A stretch of 64,000 nt of DNA from NCBI GenBank assembly GCA_022661535.1, contig JAKULF010000008.1, forward strand, positions 1,860,001 through 1,924,000, given 5' to 3'. Each line of letters begins with the position of its first letter. The first letter of the stretch is position 1. This document shows, piece by piece, positions 48,834-60,185 of the stretch. The notes below the pieces were generated by a model. The model saw only the letters and a program-made list of their open reading frames with translations. It was not told the origin of the DNA and made no database searches. This stretch comes from Eutypa lata. Taxonomy: Eukaryota > Ascomycota > Sordariomycetes > Xylariales > Diatrypaceae. A program made the translations under genes and the position numbers.

Positions 48834-49687
48834 ACGATTCACATAGGCATGATGACAGGTAGCATACAAAGCTTATGACACCCCCCTAGGGGTCCTTCAG
48901 AAGAGTCATGGACAACGATTGGAACGGGAAGCGCTTTTGGCACAGCCTTGCTGATATGTGAGTACGATGACTATCTCATGTAGTCCTACTCAGAAACGTC
49001 CTGTCGGTCTCATCAATGCTGTATCAAGTACCGCAATCTACATATACGATGGCATGTCTAATAGCTCTTTGTTCATCTGAACTGTTTATGATAGAAATGT
49101 TGATGACTAGGTACTTGGGGTCTACACGTCTAGGTTCAATTTGTCTCTTGTTGAGGCTCGCTTCTCGAGAGGTATAGGAAATGGGAATTCGAACACACAC
49201 CCCCTAAACCGCGAGGACAGTACCTACATTGGTTGATAGAGCATTAAACATGTTTAAGCCACCATAAGCCATGAGGAATGGACGCTTAGTCAGACACGTC
49301 TCAGTCTTCATTGCAATAGAGGAAGTGTATATCTGCGTCTTCTGAGATCCTAGCACGTTTAGACCTTGAGGTATTATGAAGAGCATCATGCGGCTGGATC
49401 TGCAGGGCCTATCTTAATCCTACGGCGATCTCGATTATCTCGGACTCGGTGGCGTATCCGTCTCTTACCCCGGATGCATAGATGCACTTAGGCTACGCAT
49501 GAGCCTGCTCTAGTTACTTAATTGCTTACCCAGGTTGAAAACCAGGGTGAGATTGTTTAAAAGGTATATCTATACTTCATTCATGGTAGTGAGAACCGAT
49601 GTATAGCTCAGGCTGCGCTCTAGCTTAACATCATACCATTCTCTCTGATCGTTAGGTTGAAGTAACAAGACGGATTTCAAATCTAAC
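48834..49687. other. Intergenic, no gene seen
   Basis: No supported gene. Scattered C4-C5 runs and short open frames only. Confidence 0.45.
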
Positions 49688-49837
49688 TGTCACGGCACTA
49701 AGTGGAATGCGCGGGCTTACACCGGATTCCTATATATATAGTGGCGCGTAGCGCGACCTAGCTAGACTTCCTCCTTTCCTTATGCGTACCACAACAATAT
49801 ACTTATCTTGACCCTATGGTTCCTCGGTACCGTGACA
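49688..49837 (+). mobile_element. 150-bp MITE, copy 2
   Basis: Same family as 15521-15670, in the opposite orientation. The left end is TGTCACGGCACT and the right end GGTACCGTGACA (two changes from perfect repeats). A 5-bp direct repeat CTAAC flanks it at 49683-49687 and 49838-49842. Gapless alignment with the reverse complement of copy 1 gives 133 of 150 identical positions by manual count. Many of the 17 differences are C/T or G/A transitions. No coding capacity. Confidence 0.9.
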
Positions 49838-49842
49838 CTAAC

Positions 49843-50701
49843 TTCAATATAGCTAGTGACGTTCAAGTCTGGCTTTCTCCTGCTACGACATACCATTATC
49901 ATATGTACTCATTAGCCTCGTCACGTAAGGCATAAATGGGCCGGAATTAATTGCACCCTCACTTTGGCCCCTGAGCAAATGGGTTGAACCAACTGAAAGG
50001 GTTTGGAGATGGCCCCCAGCCGGTGAGCAGTGAAACGGCCGAGGCGGCGTAGCCTCTAAAGACAAATATAGAAACTACTTTAGGCTGTGTCTCGACCGGC
50101 CCTCGAGCTTCTATATTTCGATTTCAGGTCAGACGGCATTAAATGCTCTCCAAGTGCGGGCGAATCAAACCACGTGCCTGATCGGATATTGCATCACACT
50201 GCAGCCACGCGCGTCACGATGATCAAATTTTGATGACCGTATAAGCTCAAAGGCTGAAGAGAAAAAAAGAAGTTCAACGATCGTGATGACAATGGTATTG
50301 TCAAGTTGTAGGGGTAGTCAAGTCTCTACAGGTTTCCGACTGGGGTGATATTTTGGGTTATCACTTTATTGTTACTTCCTCAAGACCACTTCTCTACTTT
50401 GGTGCCCACTTTTGATCTGCGGTAAGCCGGGGATTTGGGGGCTAAGGCTAATGTTTCACTGTCGCATACAGGCAGCAGAATCGACGTACCGTCTATGCAA
50501 CATCTCGTGTTACCTCAACCGTCATCGTGATGCGACAACCCGCTGAGGCAGGAACGGCTTTTGTGCATCTTAAGAACCATCGCAATATATCGGGACACAT
50601 GAGAACATATAACATGATCACCGAAAGCATTCAATCCAACATAAGTTGATCCAGAGAATCATATCAGAAACCACCAATCTGCATTCACACACAACAACAA
50701 G
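49843..50701. other. Intergenic, no gene seen
   Basis: Promoter region of the DUF6924-like gene; no coding signal. Confidence 0.45.
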
Positions 50702-51334
50702 ATGCCGTTGACACTATTTCCCATTTTCTGTACCTCGATAGTGCCCGTCCAGGTAAACTTATTGAATCTTGAGCATAAGCGAATGGGGACGTTGTCATTG
50801 ACGCCTTTACAGACACTCACAGAGCTCCTAGAGAGTGCGTACGCAGAGGGACCAGACTCGCCCGACAGCCTCCTTCTCGTTCTTGATAAAAAGACCATAC
50901 CGTCCGCGGAAGGCAAGAACGTACCGGCTACTGTCCCACCTGTTTCTACAGGCCCTGGGCCTGACTTCTATGGCGCGACTATCGCAAGTCTAGTGGCCCA
51001 CGTGCAGGAGACTGCCGGAAAAGGGCCAATCTCCGGTTCCTACTTTCTCGTCGTGGATCAACAGACCCCGGAAGACAAGACCGTTCTTCTTGTGAAATGT
51101 CCAAAGGATGCAGTGGAGAGAGATGATCAAAGTAACCCGAAGGTGGAGATAGAGAGCCTAAGGCTTGCTACTGGCCAGGCAAACGCTCCCGTTGTGGCGA
51201 TGCAGGTTGGGTCTGGGAGCTTTGCCGAGTTGGAGGATAACGTAGCAGAAGATGGTGTGTATAGAGGCGGTAAGGGTCCGTCGCCGAAGGAAGGACAGCC
51301 AGCACCGCGAAAGAAGTTGGGCGGTGAGAACTGA
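50702..51334 (+). CDS. DUF6924-like hypothetical protein
   Basis: Read as one exon this gives 210 residues. An in-frame 60-nt intron is likely at 50753-50812 (donor GTAAAC, acceptor TTACAG), which would give 190 residues and join MPLTLFPIFCTSIVPVQ directly to TLTELLESAYAEG. The core has a beta-rich pattern (SLLLVLDKKTIP, SYFLVVDQQTPEDKTVLLVK) and ends with FAELEDNVAEDGVYRG, resembling the C-terminal signature of DUF6924 proteins. No signal peptide. A Gly/Pro/Lys-rich tail closes the protein. The function of this family is unknown. Confidence 0.6.
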   Translation: MPLTLFPIFCTSIVPVQVNLLNLEHKRMGTLSLTPLQTLTELLESAYAEGPDSPDSLLLVLDKKTIPSAEGKNVPATVPPVSTGPGPDFYGATIASLVAHVQETAGKGPISGSYFLVVDQQTPEDKTVLLVKCPKDAVERDDQSNPKVEIESLRLATGQANAPVVAMQVGSGSFAELEDNVAEDGVYRGGKGPSPKEGQPAPRKKLGGEN

Positions 51335-53129
51335 CTCGTCAGACAACAGCGAGACACACGGGGCCCTCTTGCAATCGCGGGGTTTAAAGACCTTATTGTA
51401 CTGTAACTACGTTCTCTACAGGACTTCCCTCGATACAGGTATTAGACCAGGTACGTAGGGGAAACGATCAGCGCCGCCTACGCACACCGTTTCGTGAGCC
51501 ATTAGACCAAGAACCCATCAATTTTTCTGTCAGTCCTAATTGCGGCCGTATGCGAATGGAAGATGACGAGACACCATTCGAAGTCGAGGTGTGTGCTACT
51601 ACCTATTGACGTAGTAGCATGCCAGTGGCACTGTCACTAACAGTCTTTGTCCGATGGGGTACCAGTGAATTCAACTGCAAAGCGGATGGCAGTGTGTTGG
51701 ACATTAGTATTCCATTTCTGATGATGGTCTATCTTAAATGGGTCGTTTGTGCATGTGTCAGCAGTCTCGTTCATGATTGATAGGTTTGGGGTTTGGATTA
51801 AGGATGTGTCTCCCTGGAATGGCTGTTTTGATGCTTGGCAACCCTCAGGGTTGCTATTGTAGCAAGGCATAGGTAGTTATTAAATGCATGTATATACATC
51901 TTTTCTGCTGGCCAGGCTCCCGTTCCTGCACCTCATCTAATATAACACCAGGTTTACATTCTATATCCCATTTTATGGACTCAATGGTAAACATCTATCA
52001 ATAAATCGTCGTGACGGCGTCCTGGTTTCCCTATAGCGTACCCCACTATTCCTATTGACCCAAGTATGTCGACGCCTGCAAATATATGTACACAACTATC
52101 ATTTTCCTAATAGAAACAGCCAACTCATAGACTGGCTTGGAACTGTTCGAAGGGGTCACAATAACTGAACTGTAAGAAAAGGTTGATTTAATAATGTCCG
52201 ATGCCTACCTTGACCTAAGGTTCCTAGAGGCATCTAACCTAATACCTCCTTAATGCACATCTCTACTAGTAGTTCACCGCTGTATAGAAAAGATAGTCTA
52301 TTTTATTACGGAATCATGCTAATATGCTGGACTAGAGAAAATGTCTTACCAGTCACTTGGACTTCTATATCTCCTCTTGGAATGATGGTGGCGTAGCTGA
52401 TAGGTGGAGTTGTACTGCAGTGACACCTTCCAGCAGCACTTTGGCCCAGTCAAGTTCGAGAGTGCAACGTCAATCTGCAGGTGCTCGGTAGTATTCTAGT
52501 AAGTGGATGAGTAATTCCTATCCCAGAGGCGACGTTATAGATTAAAATGAACCAATTGTCCAATTACAGCGTTAGGCTCAAGCCAGGGGCAGCTGAGTTC
52601 GGGAATCTATCTATTCTGCTAGGGGTGTCTAAGCGGGGAACAAATATAACCTCACGATCTCAATGGGCTACCCTCATGAACATCGCATGCAAGCCAAGAT
52701 AACCATGCGATATCGGTCTAAGAGGCCTTGTGAAGTGTTTGAAGGCATTGTGGTACGTAGGATGTGCCTTCTAAAGTTGCTGTTTGCTTCACTAAGGGAC
52801 CATGCTTTTAAGGAAGCTCTGGGATGAGCACTTATTTGCATGCGATCAAAGGCTTTGCATTAACATTCTATTCTCGGGCGTCCGTTTCTAAGCCAATTCA
52901 CTCTACATAGGTTCCCAAATTTTTTGCTATTCTATTAACGCTACGATGACATACTTAAGTTATAGTGGAGCGCAATGGTGGTACTGCAGACTGTCGGTGT
53001 TGGTGAAGCAATGTACGGACGGCATAGTTCTGCTCTTTCAAGCGGTGTGGGTTGATGGAGTTAGGATGAAAACGTGGTTATCAACATTTTCTTGTGAGGG
53101 AATTTGGGTTGATCAGACTCTCAAGTGGT
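51335..53129. other. Intergenic, no gene supported
   Basis: About 1.8 kb. A 77-codon minus frame at 51637-51870 begins MPCYNSNPEGCQASK but has no promoter, domain or signal peptide to support it. Around 52370-52480 two overlapping minus frames have protein-like texture but carry stops, so this may be a decayed exon. Confidence 0.4.
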
Positions 53130-53136
53130 TATAAAA
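53130..53136 (+). promoter_or_regulatory. TATA box of the terpene synthase gene
   Basis: Reads TATAAAA about 165 bp upstream of the ATG at 53301. Confidence 0.55.
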
Positions 53137-53300
53137 GGGAGCAAGTTCCAAAGGTTTGTTCAGAAGATCTGATGCTAATTCAATGCCATCGTCAATCACC
53201 TTCAAACCATTCTATCTACTCCCTATTTTACGCTTCTTCCCAAATATCCAAGATCCCCGCGGAACTAGCTCATCTACGGTGAGAGAGTCACGTTTGAAAC

Positions 53301-54551
53301 ATGGAGTTCAGCTTCCAATCCCTCCTCTCGGAACCCAGATTTGAGGTTCTAGATTTCTCAGACGTAACCACCCTTGGACACGAACACAAGCTTGCTGTTG
53401 TGGAATGCATGAACCACGCGCTAGCTGTATTCTTGGAGAAAATCGAATTCAAATACAAGCCAGCACAGAAGGATGAGGCATTGCGGCGCGACCTGTGGGA
53501 ATGGTCGACACAAAACCTACTTCCTGTATGCGCATGCGATAGTAAAGTCCTTGATAGGGTCTTGGACCAAGCCGTATCATGTGCTGAGTATTATTACCCC
53601 CTTGCTCATCATGACACTAGGCTAGAGATGGCCATAGGTCTAGGAGTCACTATTGCTGCGGACGACAACGTGGCAGGAGTTGCGTCAACAAAAAGATTCA
53701 ATCGATTCCAATACGACCTTTGGCAGGGCTCGACTGAGCAAGACGGGTGGGCCAAGATGTACACAGGCTTCGTCAGGCGCTTTGTCGAGCATTTTGGGGC
53801 CAACGATCCCAGGGTAGGGTCACTTGGGGCAAGTAGTTGGGCGAATTATATGGAAGCCTGCTTCACGGAAGACATTTTCGCCAAGAACCTCCCTCCACAC
53901 CTTGCATATGTACCTCCTGGGGCCACTGCCAATCGATGCTGCCCGAGTGGCTTTGCCTCCTACTTCCGTGGTCTAACCGGAGAATCCATCCCATTCATGG
54001 TCGGTATATTCAAGCCTTGCCGGGAAACAGAGGTCCCTCTCGAGTACTGGCTACCAAGCATCACTAGCTTGATGAACTACATTAACCTGATCAATGATCT
54101 CCTCTCTTGGCCGAAGGAGGTAATAGCTGAGGAGAGCTACAACTACATGTCGCTTCAAACACTCTCTCATAGACAGGCGGAGAAGCCCCGAATTGTTACA
54201 GGCACGTCGTCGAATATCAACGGCTGGACTTTCCGAGACACGATATGCGAGACAATGGACGCAGTATATCAAGCAACCCAAGAACTGGATCGGGCCTTCG
54301 TTCAGTTCGCAAGGTAAGAAATCCAAACCATAGAACTTTTCAAAGCCAGTGACTGATATACTTCTAGTGTCTGCAACGAACCTGAGCGATCAGCCTGGAA
54401 TGTGGAACTGGCAAGCAAGGCATGGACTGCATGGAGACATGGATATATCTCTTGGCATCTCGACTGCTCGAGATATAATCTTCAGAACCTCAAAGCTATG
54501 ATAGGCAACAGTGAAGATACTACGTCTGGAACAAGAGATGCGGGGATGTAG
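53301..54551 (+). CDS. Trichodiene synthase-family sesquiterpene cyclase
   Basis: Exons 53301-54313 and 54368-54551, giving 398 residues. The 54-bp intron (donor GTAAGA, acceptor TAG) completes a Ser codon and adds a C-terminal helix segment. The metal-binding NSE motif NDLLSWPKE (res 265-273) is intact. The aspartate-rich site reads ADDNVA (DDNVA, res 121-125), so it keeps the Asp pair but lacks the last acidic residue of DDxxD. Overall length, the RFNRFQYDLW region and the Asp-rich/NSE spacing fit the TRI5/longiborneol-synthase group (class I cyclases that ionise farnesyl diphosphate). The product cannot be predicted. It is convergent with the dioxygenase gene at 54858, only 306 bp away. 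Confidence 0.85.
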
Positions 54552-54857
54552 ATATACGCAATTTCCTCTATTTTTCTTTATTTCTATATTTCTTATTTTA
54601 TTTTCCTTCCAGTCCTTCTGTTTTCTCCTACACTCCATAATCCAATCTCACCCCTGTCTTTAGGTATCGAGGGATAAATTCATATGAGATAGGGATACAC
54701 TTTATAGACGAAACTTATGAATATATCTCAAGTGTTCACAGTTCATAACAGCTCCATAGTCACTTATCTATCTGCTAAGATATTTTTGATTGCTTCCTAC
54801 TCTACATCAGTAAACCTAGTGAAAAATATTAAAGCAACAGTATCTAGATTTTCACCG

Positions 54858-56852
54858 TCAGGAGTTACCACTGTTCCAACCACTGTTCAGTGAAGAAAAG
54901 TCCAAGGCCCCCGATCCATGTATCTCCACGTTGGTATAGACCCTCTCCTCGTCATAATCGTCATCCATCGGATTGACACACGTCATGTTGGGGTCCCTTC
55001 CGGCACTCATCTCCTCACTTGTCCGACGCTCGCGTTTGGCGGGCAAGGGTGGTAGCCGACCAGCTCGACGCCATGCGTACCGCTTTGTGGCTTCGTGGTT
55101 CGTGCCGACGAGGAGATATCGCGGCCCGCTATAGTCTGTAACCAGGTGTTCGAGCGCGTGACCGCGGAGAATGCAACACGCTCCTGGTTTATACGGAACT
55201 TTGACGCCTAGTTGCGGTATGCAGAGGAAACCCCCTATATAGAGAGAAAGTCTTTGTTAGCTCTCCAGTCATTCTCACCTCTAGCTCAGGTTTTACTCAC
55301 CACTGTATGACCCGACAGTCACTAGGCCTGCAAGACCACCGGCTACATCGTTCCCATCCACGTGTCGTTGTGTGTAAGGGTTTATTCCCAAGGCAAACAT
55401 GGTAAGGAAGTTGGCATCAGCCTCTTCTGCATGGGGAACACGTCTATCGTCTTCAAGGTTGGAAAAGATATCTCGGCATTCTTGAAAGTGACTAGGGTCT
55501 AGCCTTTCCATTAGGAAGCGAATAATCCTGCCTGTGATCCCCATGACTGATTTGTAGAAGTCGGGAAAAAGATCTTCGCAATGGCCCACGTCAGTGAAGG
55601 TTCGCTTGAACAAGGTGTCGCCCGTTCTTTTGACCGAACGCCCTGATTTATCCCCGGGAATCGGGGCCCAAGTGCCATAGTGAACCATGCACATTTTCGC
55701 ATTGGCAAGCTGTCCCAGCGTTGCCTTGGACATGTCCAACTCGGGGTGGAGCTTACGAATGTAGTTGTCGACAACATGTCGCTGGCTTTCTGGGCTGGCG
55801 AGGGGGGTAAACCATGACCAGAGATCAATAACGCGTGCCAAAAGGTCGGTAGCTGCTTGGCCAAAGAGATGCTGAGAAAGATTCTGGACGCTTGCAAAGA
55901 TGGTCTCTCGATTGCGGTCTATGACGATGAAGACATCTTCTTCGATGGTAGTCCAGACACTGTCAGCGACGGAAGTGTCCCGAGTGTACTGGTGATAATA
56001 GTCTCTATCGTAATAACTGTTGTTCCAACGTTTCGGCCAGTGTGCCTCGAGATCTTCAAGGTAGGGTTTCAAGGTTTCAGCGGTCCCCGAGGTGGCTGTG
56101 ATTATAAGTTCGTCACGGTCGGCTGAAGACAGCTTTGTCCAGTAGTGCTCCTGAACAGTAGCTCTGAGGTGCTCTAAAAACTTCTTTTGATGACTCTTCT
56201 CTTCGGGAACCTTCTTTTCCATGGCCTCCATCTTGATCGCCATTGCATATTTCTGAGTGGCGACAGGCATGGGGGCTTCCTGAAAGGCATCTCTGACTGC
56301 CTTTTCGCTCCCTTTTACTCGCATGCTCTGCTTGTAGCTCGCTGGAACACTCTTGTCCACGTCATTCAATTGAATGATGCGGACACTTAGTGAACCCATC
56401 TTGAAATAGACGGTACATTCCTTGGCATATTCATGAGTGGTCGAGTACTTGCCATCGTCTGAGAAATCAGTCGCCAGGGATTCAATCGGGCTGTTCCGTA
56501 CGCTTCCGAGGAGGCTTTGAAGTTGGGCGGTGCATTCTATCACGGTGCTATCTACAACGTATTGATCTAACTGCTTCAAGAGTGGCTCGATAATCTCGAA
56601 CATCCTCTCGTCATGAGGATGTCCGACATTACCGGCCCATACAGGCAGAATGGCGTAAGGGTCTCCATCAATATCCACGGTACGTTTACCGAGACAAAGA
56701 AGTCCTGTCTTCGATCTCTCCTGAAGGCTTAGTTGCTGCAAGGTTCTTGTCGTCTTCGTGATGTCATCGGCACCGTTACGTTCGCCCAAAAGATACTCCA
56801 ATGTCTCGCAGTCGGGTACATTGGCAGGTGCGTCTGCTCGAAGGAAAGGCAT
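54858..56852 (-). CDS. Fungal Fe(II)/2-oxoglutarate dioxygenase resembling TET/JBP enzymes
   Basis: Exons 55301-56852 and 54858-55234, giving 642 residues. The 66-bp intron (donor GTGAGT, acceptor TAG) lies inside the catalytic fold. The C-terminal core shows the iron-binding H-x-D (His497/Asp499 in NPYTQRHVDGND), a Gly-rich strand region (GGLAGLVTVGSYSGGF), then ILRGHALEHLV with the distal His (probably His547) and Arg556 as likely 2OG-binding residue, followed by LVGTNHEATKRY. This arrangement matches fungal 2OG-Fe(II) oxygenases related to TET/JBP. The N-terminal 450 residues are mostly helical and unassigned. The substrate (modified base, protein or small molecule) is unknown. Confidence 0.7.
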
Positions 56853-57993
56853 GTTGGCATAAGGAAAGCTGGCTTCTAGACCAGGAAATAGGATATGGTT
56901 TAAAATTCAGATGTCAGATTCCGGGTGTCAGTTATGCTATGATGACGTTATTCTGTAGAAGTCTAGGTTGCAAATGAGCGTTTGGAGTCGTTTATATACA
57001 ATTGGGAGCCCTAGAGTCCTAAGACATCCATATAAGGCATCTATATAATCCCTCAGGCCACCACCGTTATCACTTAGGCCACCATAAATATGCTGTATCT
57101 ACTAATATTAGAAGAAACTAACATTTGTCTAAGCTAACTAAGCCAAGATGACAATATATAAGTTGATGTCTAAGATTGTACCTAACACTGTACTTTCTAC
57201 GTTCAGGCAGGAATAAGCAAACGAAACTACGGGTCTCTACATGAATACTATATGTCCATAGGTAGATGCAAACGGCAGTGTTGCATACTTCAGTCAATTT
57301 CTAGCAACTGCGTTTCTATATATTACCTTAGGACTGTCAACACGAGTACAGTTTTAAGTGAACAACCGTTGATCGTCCTTTTATAGGTATAACTTTAGGG
57401 CGTTGCGACTTCCGGTTATAATTGATCGAAGACGCTTCAATGGGACAAGAGTGTTCCACCATGATCTGTTCAAAGATCTCGGTCGGGTTGAGGAGCTCAA
57501 GGTGTCAATCACCTCCTCGTGTTTTCTCATAGCTTGCAAATCTACTGTTGCTCTGCATTGACCAAAGGGCACCTACGCAGCCGTTGAGTCTAAAATGCTC
57601 CATTTGTTGCGAATGCTATGACATGTTTTAGAGTAAAAGGACATATTTCAAGCTCTCGGCTGTTAGTGCCTCTTAATCCCGAGACTGAAGGGACTATTAT
57701 TACTTCTGAATTAGAAGCAAAGGGATGACCGGGCTGACTAGGACCGTTCCTATGACTAGCTATATAATATATATCCTGAAGTAAACCCACCTGCAGATTC
57801 TCCTCCAATGTATATATCAATGTGGAAATCACCAACTTTATACTAGATGACAGCAAGCCCTTCAAGATCATCCCCGACTAATAAGATGCCATACTCCTGC
57901 ATTCCTGACTTCAGTCGTCTTATACGGTTGACAATATGTGTAGTCGAACTTTTCGCCTTCGGATGGTGTTACAATCCCTGTACGTCAAAGAGG
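56853..57993. other. Intergenic, no gene seen
   Basis: About 1.1 kb AT-rich; dioxygenase promoter and 3' flank of the secreted-protein gene. No coding signal. Confidence 0.5.
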
Positions 57994-58899
57994 TTAGCAG
58001 GGTAAATTGAATACCGCCTTTTTAGGGTATAGAATAATGGATAACGAACCATCCAAACAAACATAATAAGGCGTCCAAGCCGCCCAAGACTGCGGTTCGT
58101 TTTCTGGTGGCTCGAATTCGTACTCTTCAGTTTCAGTCACTTGGTGACTCATCTGAGTTTGCTCTCCGAAACTTATGTGAACGATGTCCTTTAGCTGTAA
58201 TTCGGCCTCGTTACTTGTGCCGTTCATCCACTGTACTTGCTTCCACTTTCTGATGTTGGTCTTGACGGGATAACTGATTTCATCTGACAAGATCATTGGT
58301 GCATCAGCGTATTTGAAGTATTCTTCCCCGACCTTCTCAAAGCTAAGCATCTTAGGTTTCGTTTCTCTGCCAGGTACGTTGTCGTCATCTGTCTTTTTGT
58401 ATGCCAAGCCAGGTACCCCGGCAGCATGGCATTCCTCCCATCCGCAACATTTTTCGACCATGAAGGTGGCTTTCAGATCCAGGACAGTACAACGAGATGA
58501 TTGCGAGTCAAAAAACTTCGTCATGACTCCGCAGCCATTCAGCATTGAATCGGTCGTCGTCTTTACGATGATCTTGCAGTTATCACCGGGGTCTTCTACT
58601 CGGGCGTATACATTGTATGAATGCCCTCCCCTGCGATAAAGTCAGCTTGTTTCCGGTCGAGGTATACATCACGTTCCAGGATCTTACTTGTCATAATTGA
58701 ATGTAAATTTCTCATCGGACAGAACATCAAGAATGTTATATTTCTGGCATTGCCGAGGTGCGGGCCCTGCACTGGCGACAGCCACAGGACAGCTCTCGCA
58801 ATTCTGGTCTTTGCATAATACAAGAGGAGGCGCTTTTGCTACGACCGATTGGAAAACGCTGACTGATAGGAAAATAAATATAAGCAGTGCAGAATACAT
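57994..58899 (-). CDS. Secreted cysteine-containing hypothetical protein
   Basis: Exons 58688-58899 and 57994-58630, giving 282 residues. The 57-bp intron (donor GTAAGA, acceptor CAG) splits a Lys codon. MYSALLIFIFLSVSVFQSVVA is a signal peptide of about 21 residues. The mature N-terminus has closely spaced cysteines (LCKDQNCESCP), and further cysteines occur in the second half (VEKCCGWEECHAAG). No membrane anchor. The 3' end is the first in-frame stop; a weak GTTCGT donor nearby could alter the last 20 residues. Family not recognised. It is divergent from a smaller secreted protein gene that starts 838 bp away. Confidence 0.65.
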
Positions 58900-59736
58900 T
58901 TTGTGTTGTAGTGTGTCGTAGGCTGAGAATCATGCCAATAATCGTAGTATGGACTTTGATGTTAGTAAATCCAGTCGTAAGCTGTATCGTGTTGCTTCCT
59001 TATAAAGTTTCTATCGTATGTAAGAATAGAAGTGCCCGGAAAAACTCTCCCGGGGAAACGGTGTTCACCTGAATGATGTAGTCTCGTCAATTTGAAGAAT
59101 AACGACCAATCATACAAAACTTGAATAACAGTTTACCAGCCGTGAGGAACACTGGACCCTAGTTAGACATACCTATTACATCAACGATGGAGCGTGATGT
59201 CTTCTGTAATGGGCGTATTTATGTGGACCGAGAAGAACATCATTTACCGAGTTGTTTGTTCTATTGATTGTCGCTTGTACTACTGGATATTCTTGCCACG
59301 TGCTTACATACGTTCACACATTGGTAATTACCTAGGGGATATCCACCCAAGTTTGCTGAATCTGACAATGCCCCTGGCCCGGCCCTTCGGTAACCCCACG
59401 ATAGTCAAGGATTAAGCCTGGGGTCTTCTTATTTTCACCATAATTTCCTACTAGAGGAGTACGTCAAACACCGGTGGAGGCCGCCGGGGGTCTCGGAACC
59501 CCGCAAAGTTATGGTTACAGTGCCCACATCACCTGTCTATGTCTGGGGATCAGGGGGGATCAAAGACCAATGTAAAGACTTCTCCCACCAATGACTAAGC
59601 CAGGACTACTGAGTTTAGAGATTATTAATAGGTTCATAGATAATATGTTGCCAATCCTTCGGGCTCTACGATTTCTTGACGACAAAAAAATATTTTTGAG
59701 ACTTCAAGTCAGATCTATAGACAGACTTCTGAAAAA

Positions 59737-60185
59737 ATGCATTCAACACTCTACACCATTCTCATCTTGGCTGTGATTATCCAACTCACCCATGCTGCTT
59801 GGTAATATCAAACTCATGACCTGCATCACTCTGAATACCTAGCTTACACAGCGACAGGGAAATCTCATTCTACGATACTAGATGTCCTAAAAATGACACG
59901 GCTCTCAAAAAGCGCCGTTTCTACATGAATGGGACATCTGATGAAAAGATATGGTGTACATCCACCCATGCGTCGACCTCTTTCACTCTCGTTACAAAGA
60001 ATGTCGAAAGCGAGGACGTTGAAATAAGCTTGTTCTCCGATGAAAAGTGCGATAAGCCCATCGCCTGGAACCTTACTTTTGACGGATGCATCGTCGGTCC
60101 GAGACAGGTATGTGACTATATCAGTCTCCAAGGGGCAAATCACTGCTTTTATGGCCGGTCTTATGTCCGCCAGCAAACGGAATAG
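59737..60185 (+). CDS. Small secreted cysteine-rich protein
   Basis: Exons 59737-59801 and 59852-60185, giving 132 residues. The 50-bp intron (donor GTAATA, acceptor ACACAG) splits a Cys codon right after the signal peptide. Exon 1 alone encodes MHSTLYTILILAVIIQLTHA, a strong signal peptide; exon 2 supplies seven cysteines including the split one (CDREISFYDTRCPK, IWCTS, EKCDK, DGCIV, QVCDY, NHCFYG). Frames agree exactly across the junction. Size, signal peptide and cysteine content are those of effector-like small secreted proteins. No family recognised. Confidence 0.75.

Noticed and set aside
51637..51870. 77-codon minus-strand frame with three cysteines
   Set aside because: No signal peptide, promoter or recognisable family; length is within chance expectation.
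52370..52490. Overlapping minus frames with protein-like texture
   Set aside because: Stops lie just upstream in each frame and no matching splice acceptor restores them; at most a decayed exon.
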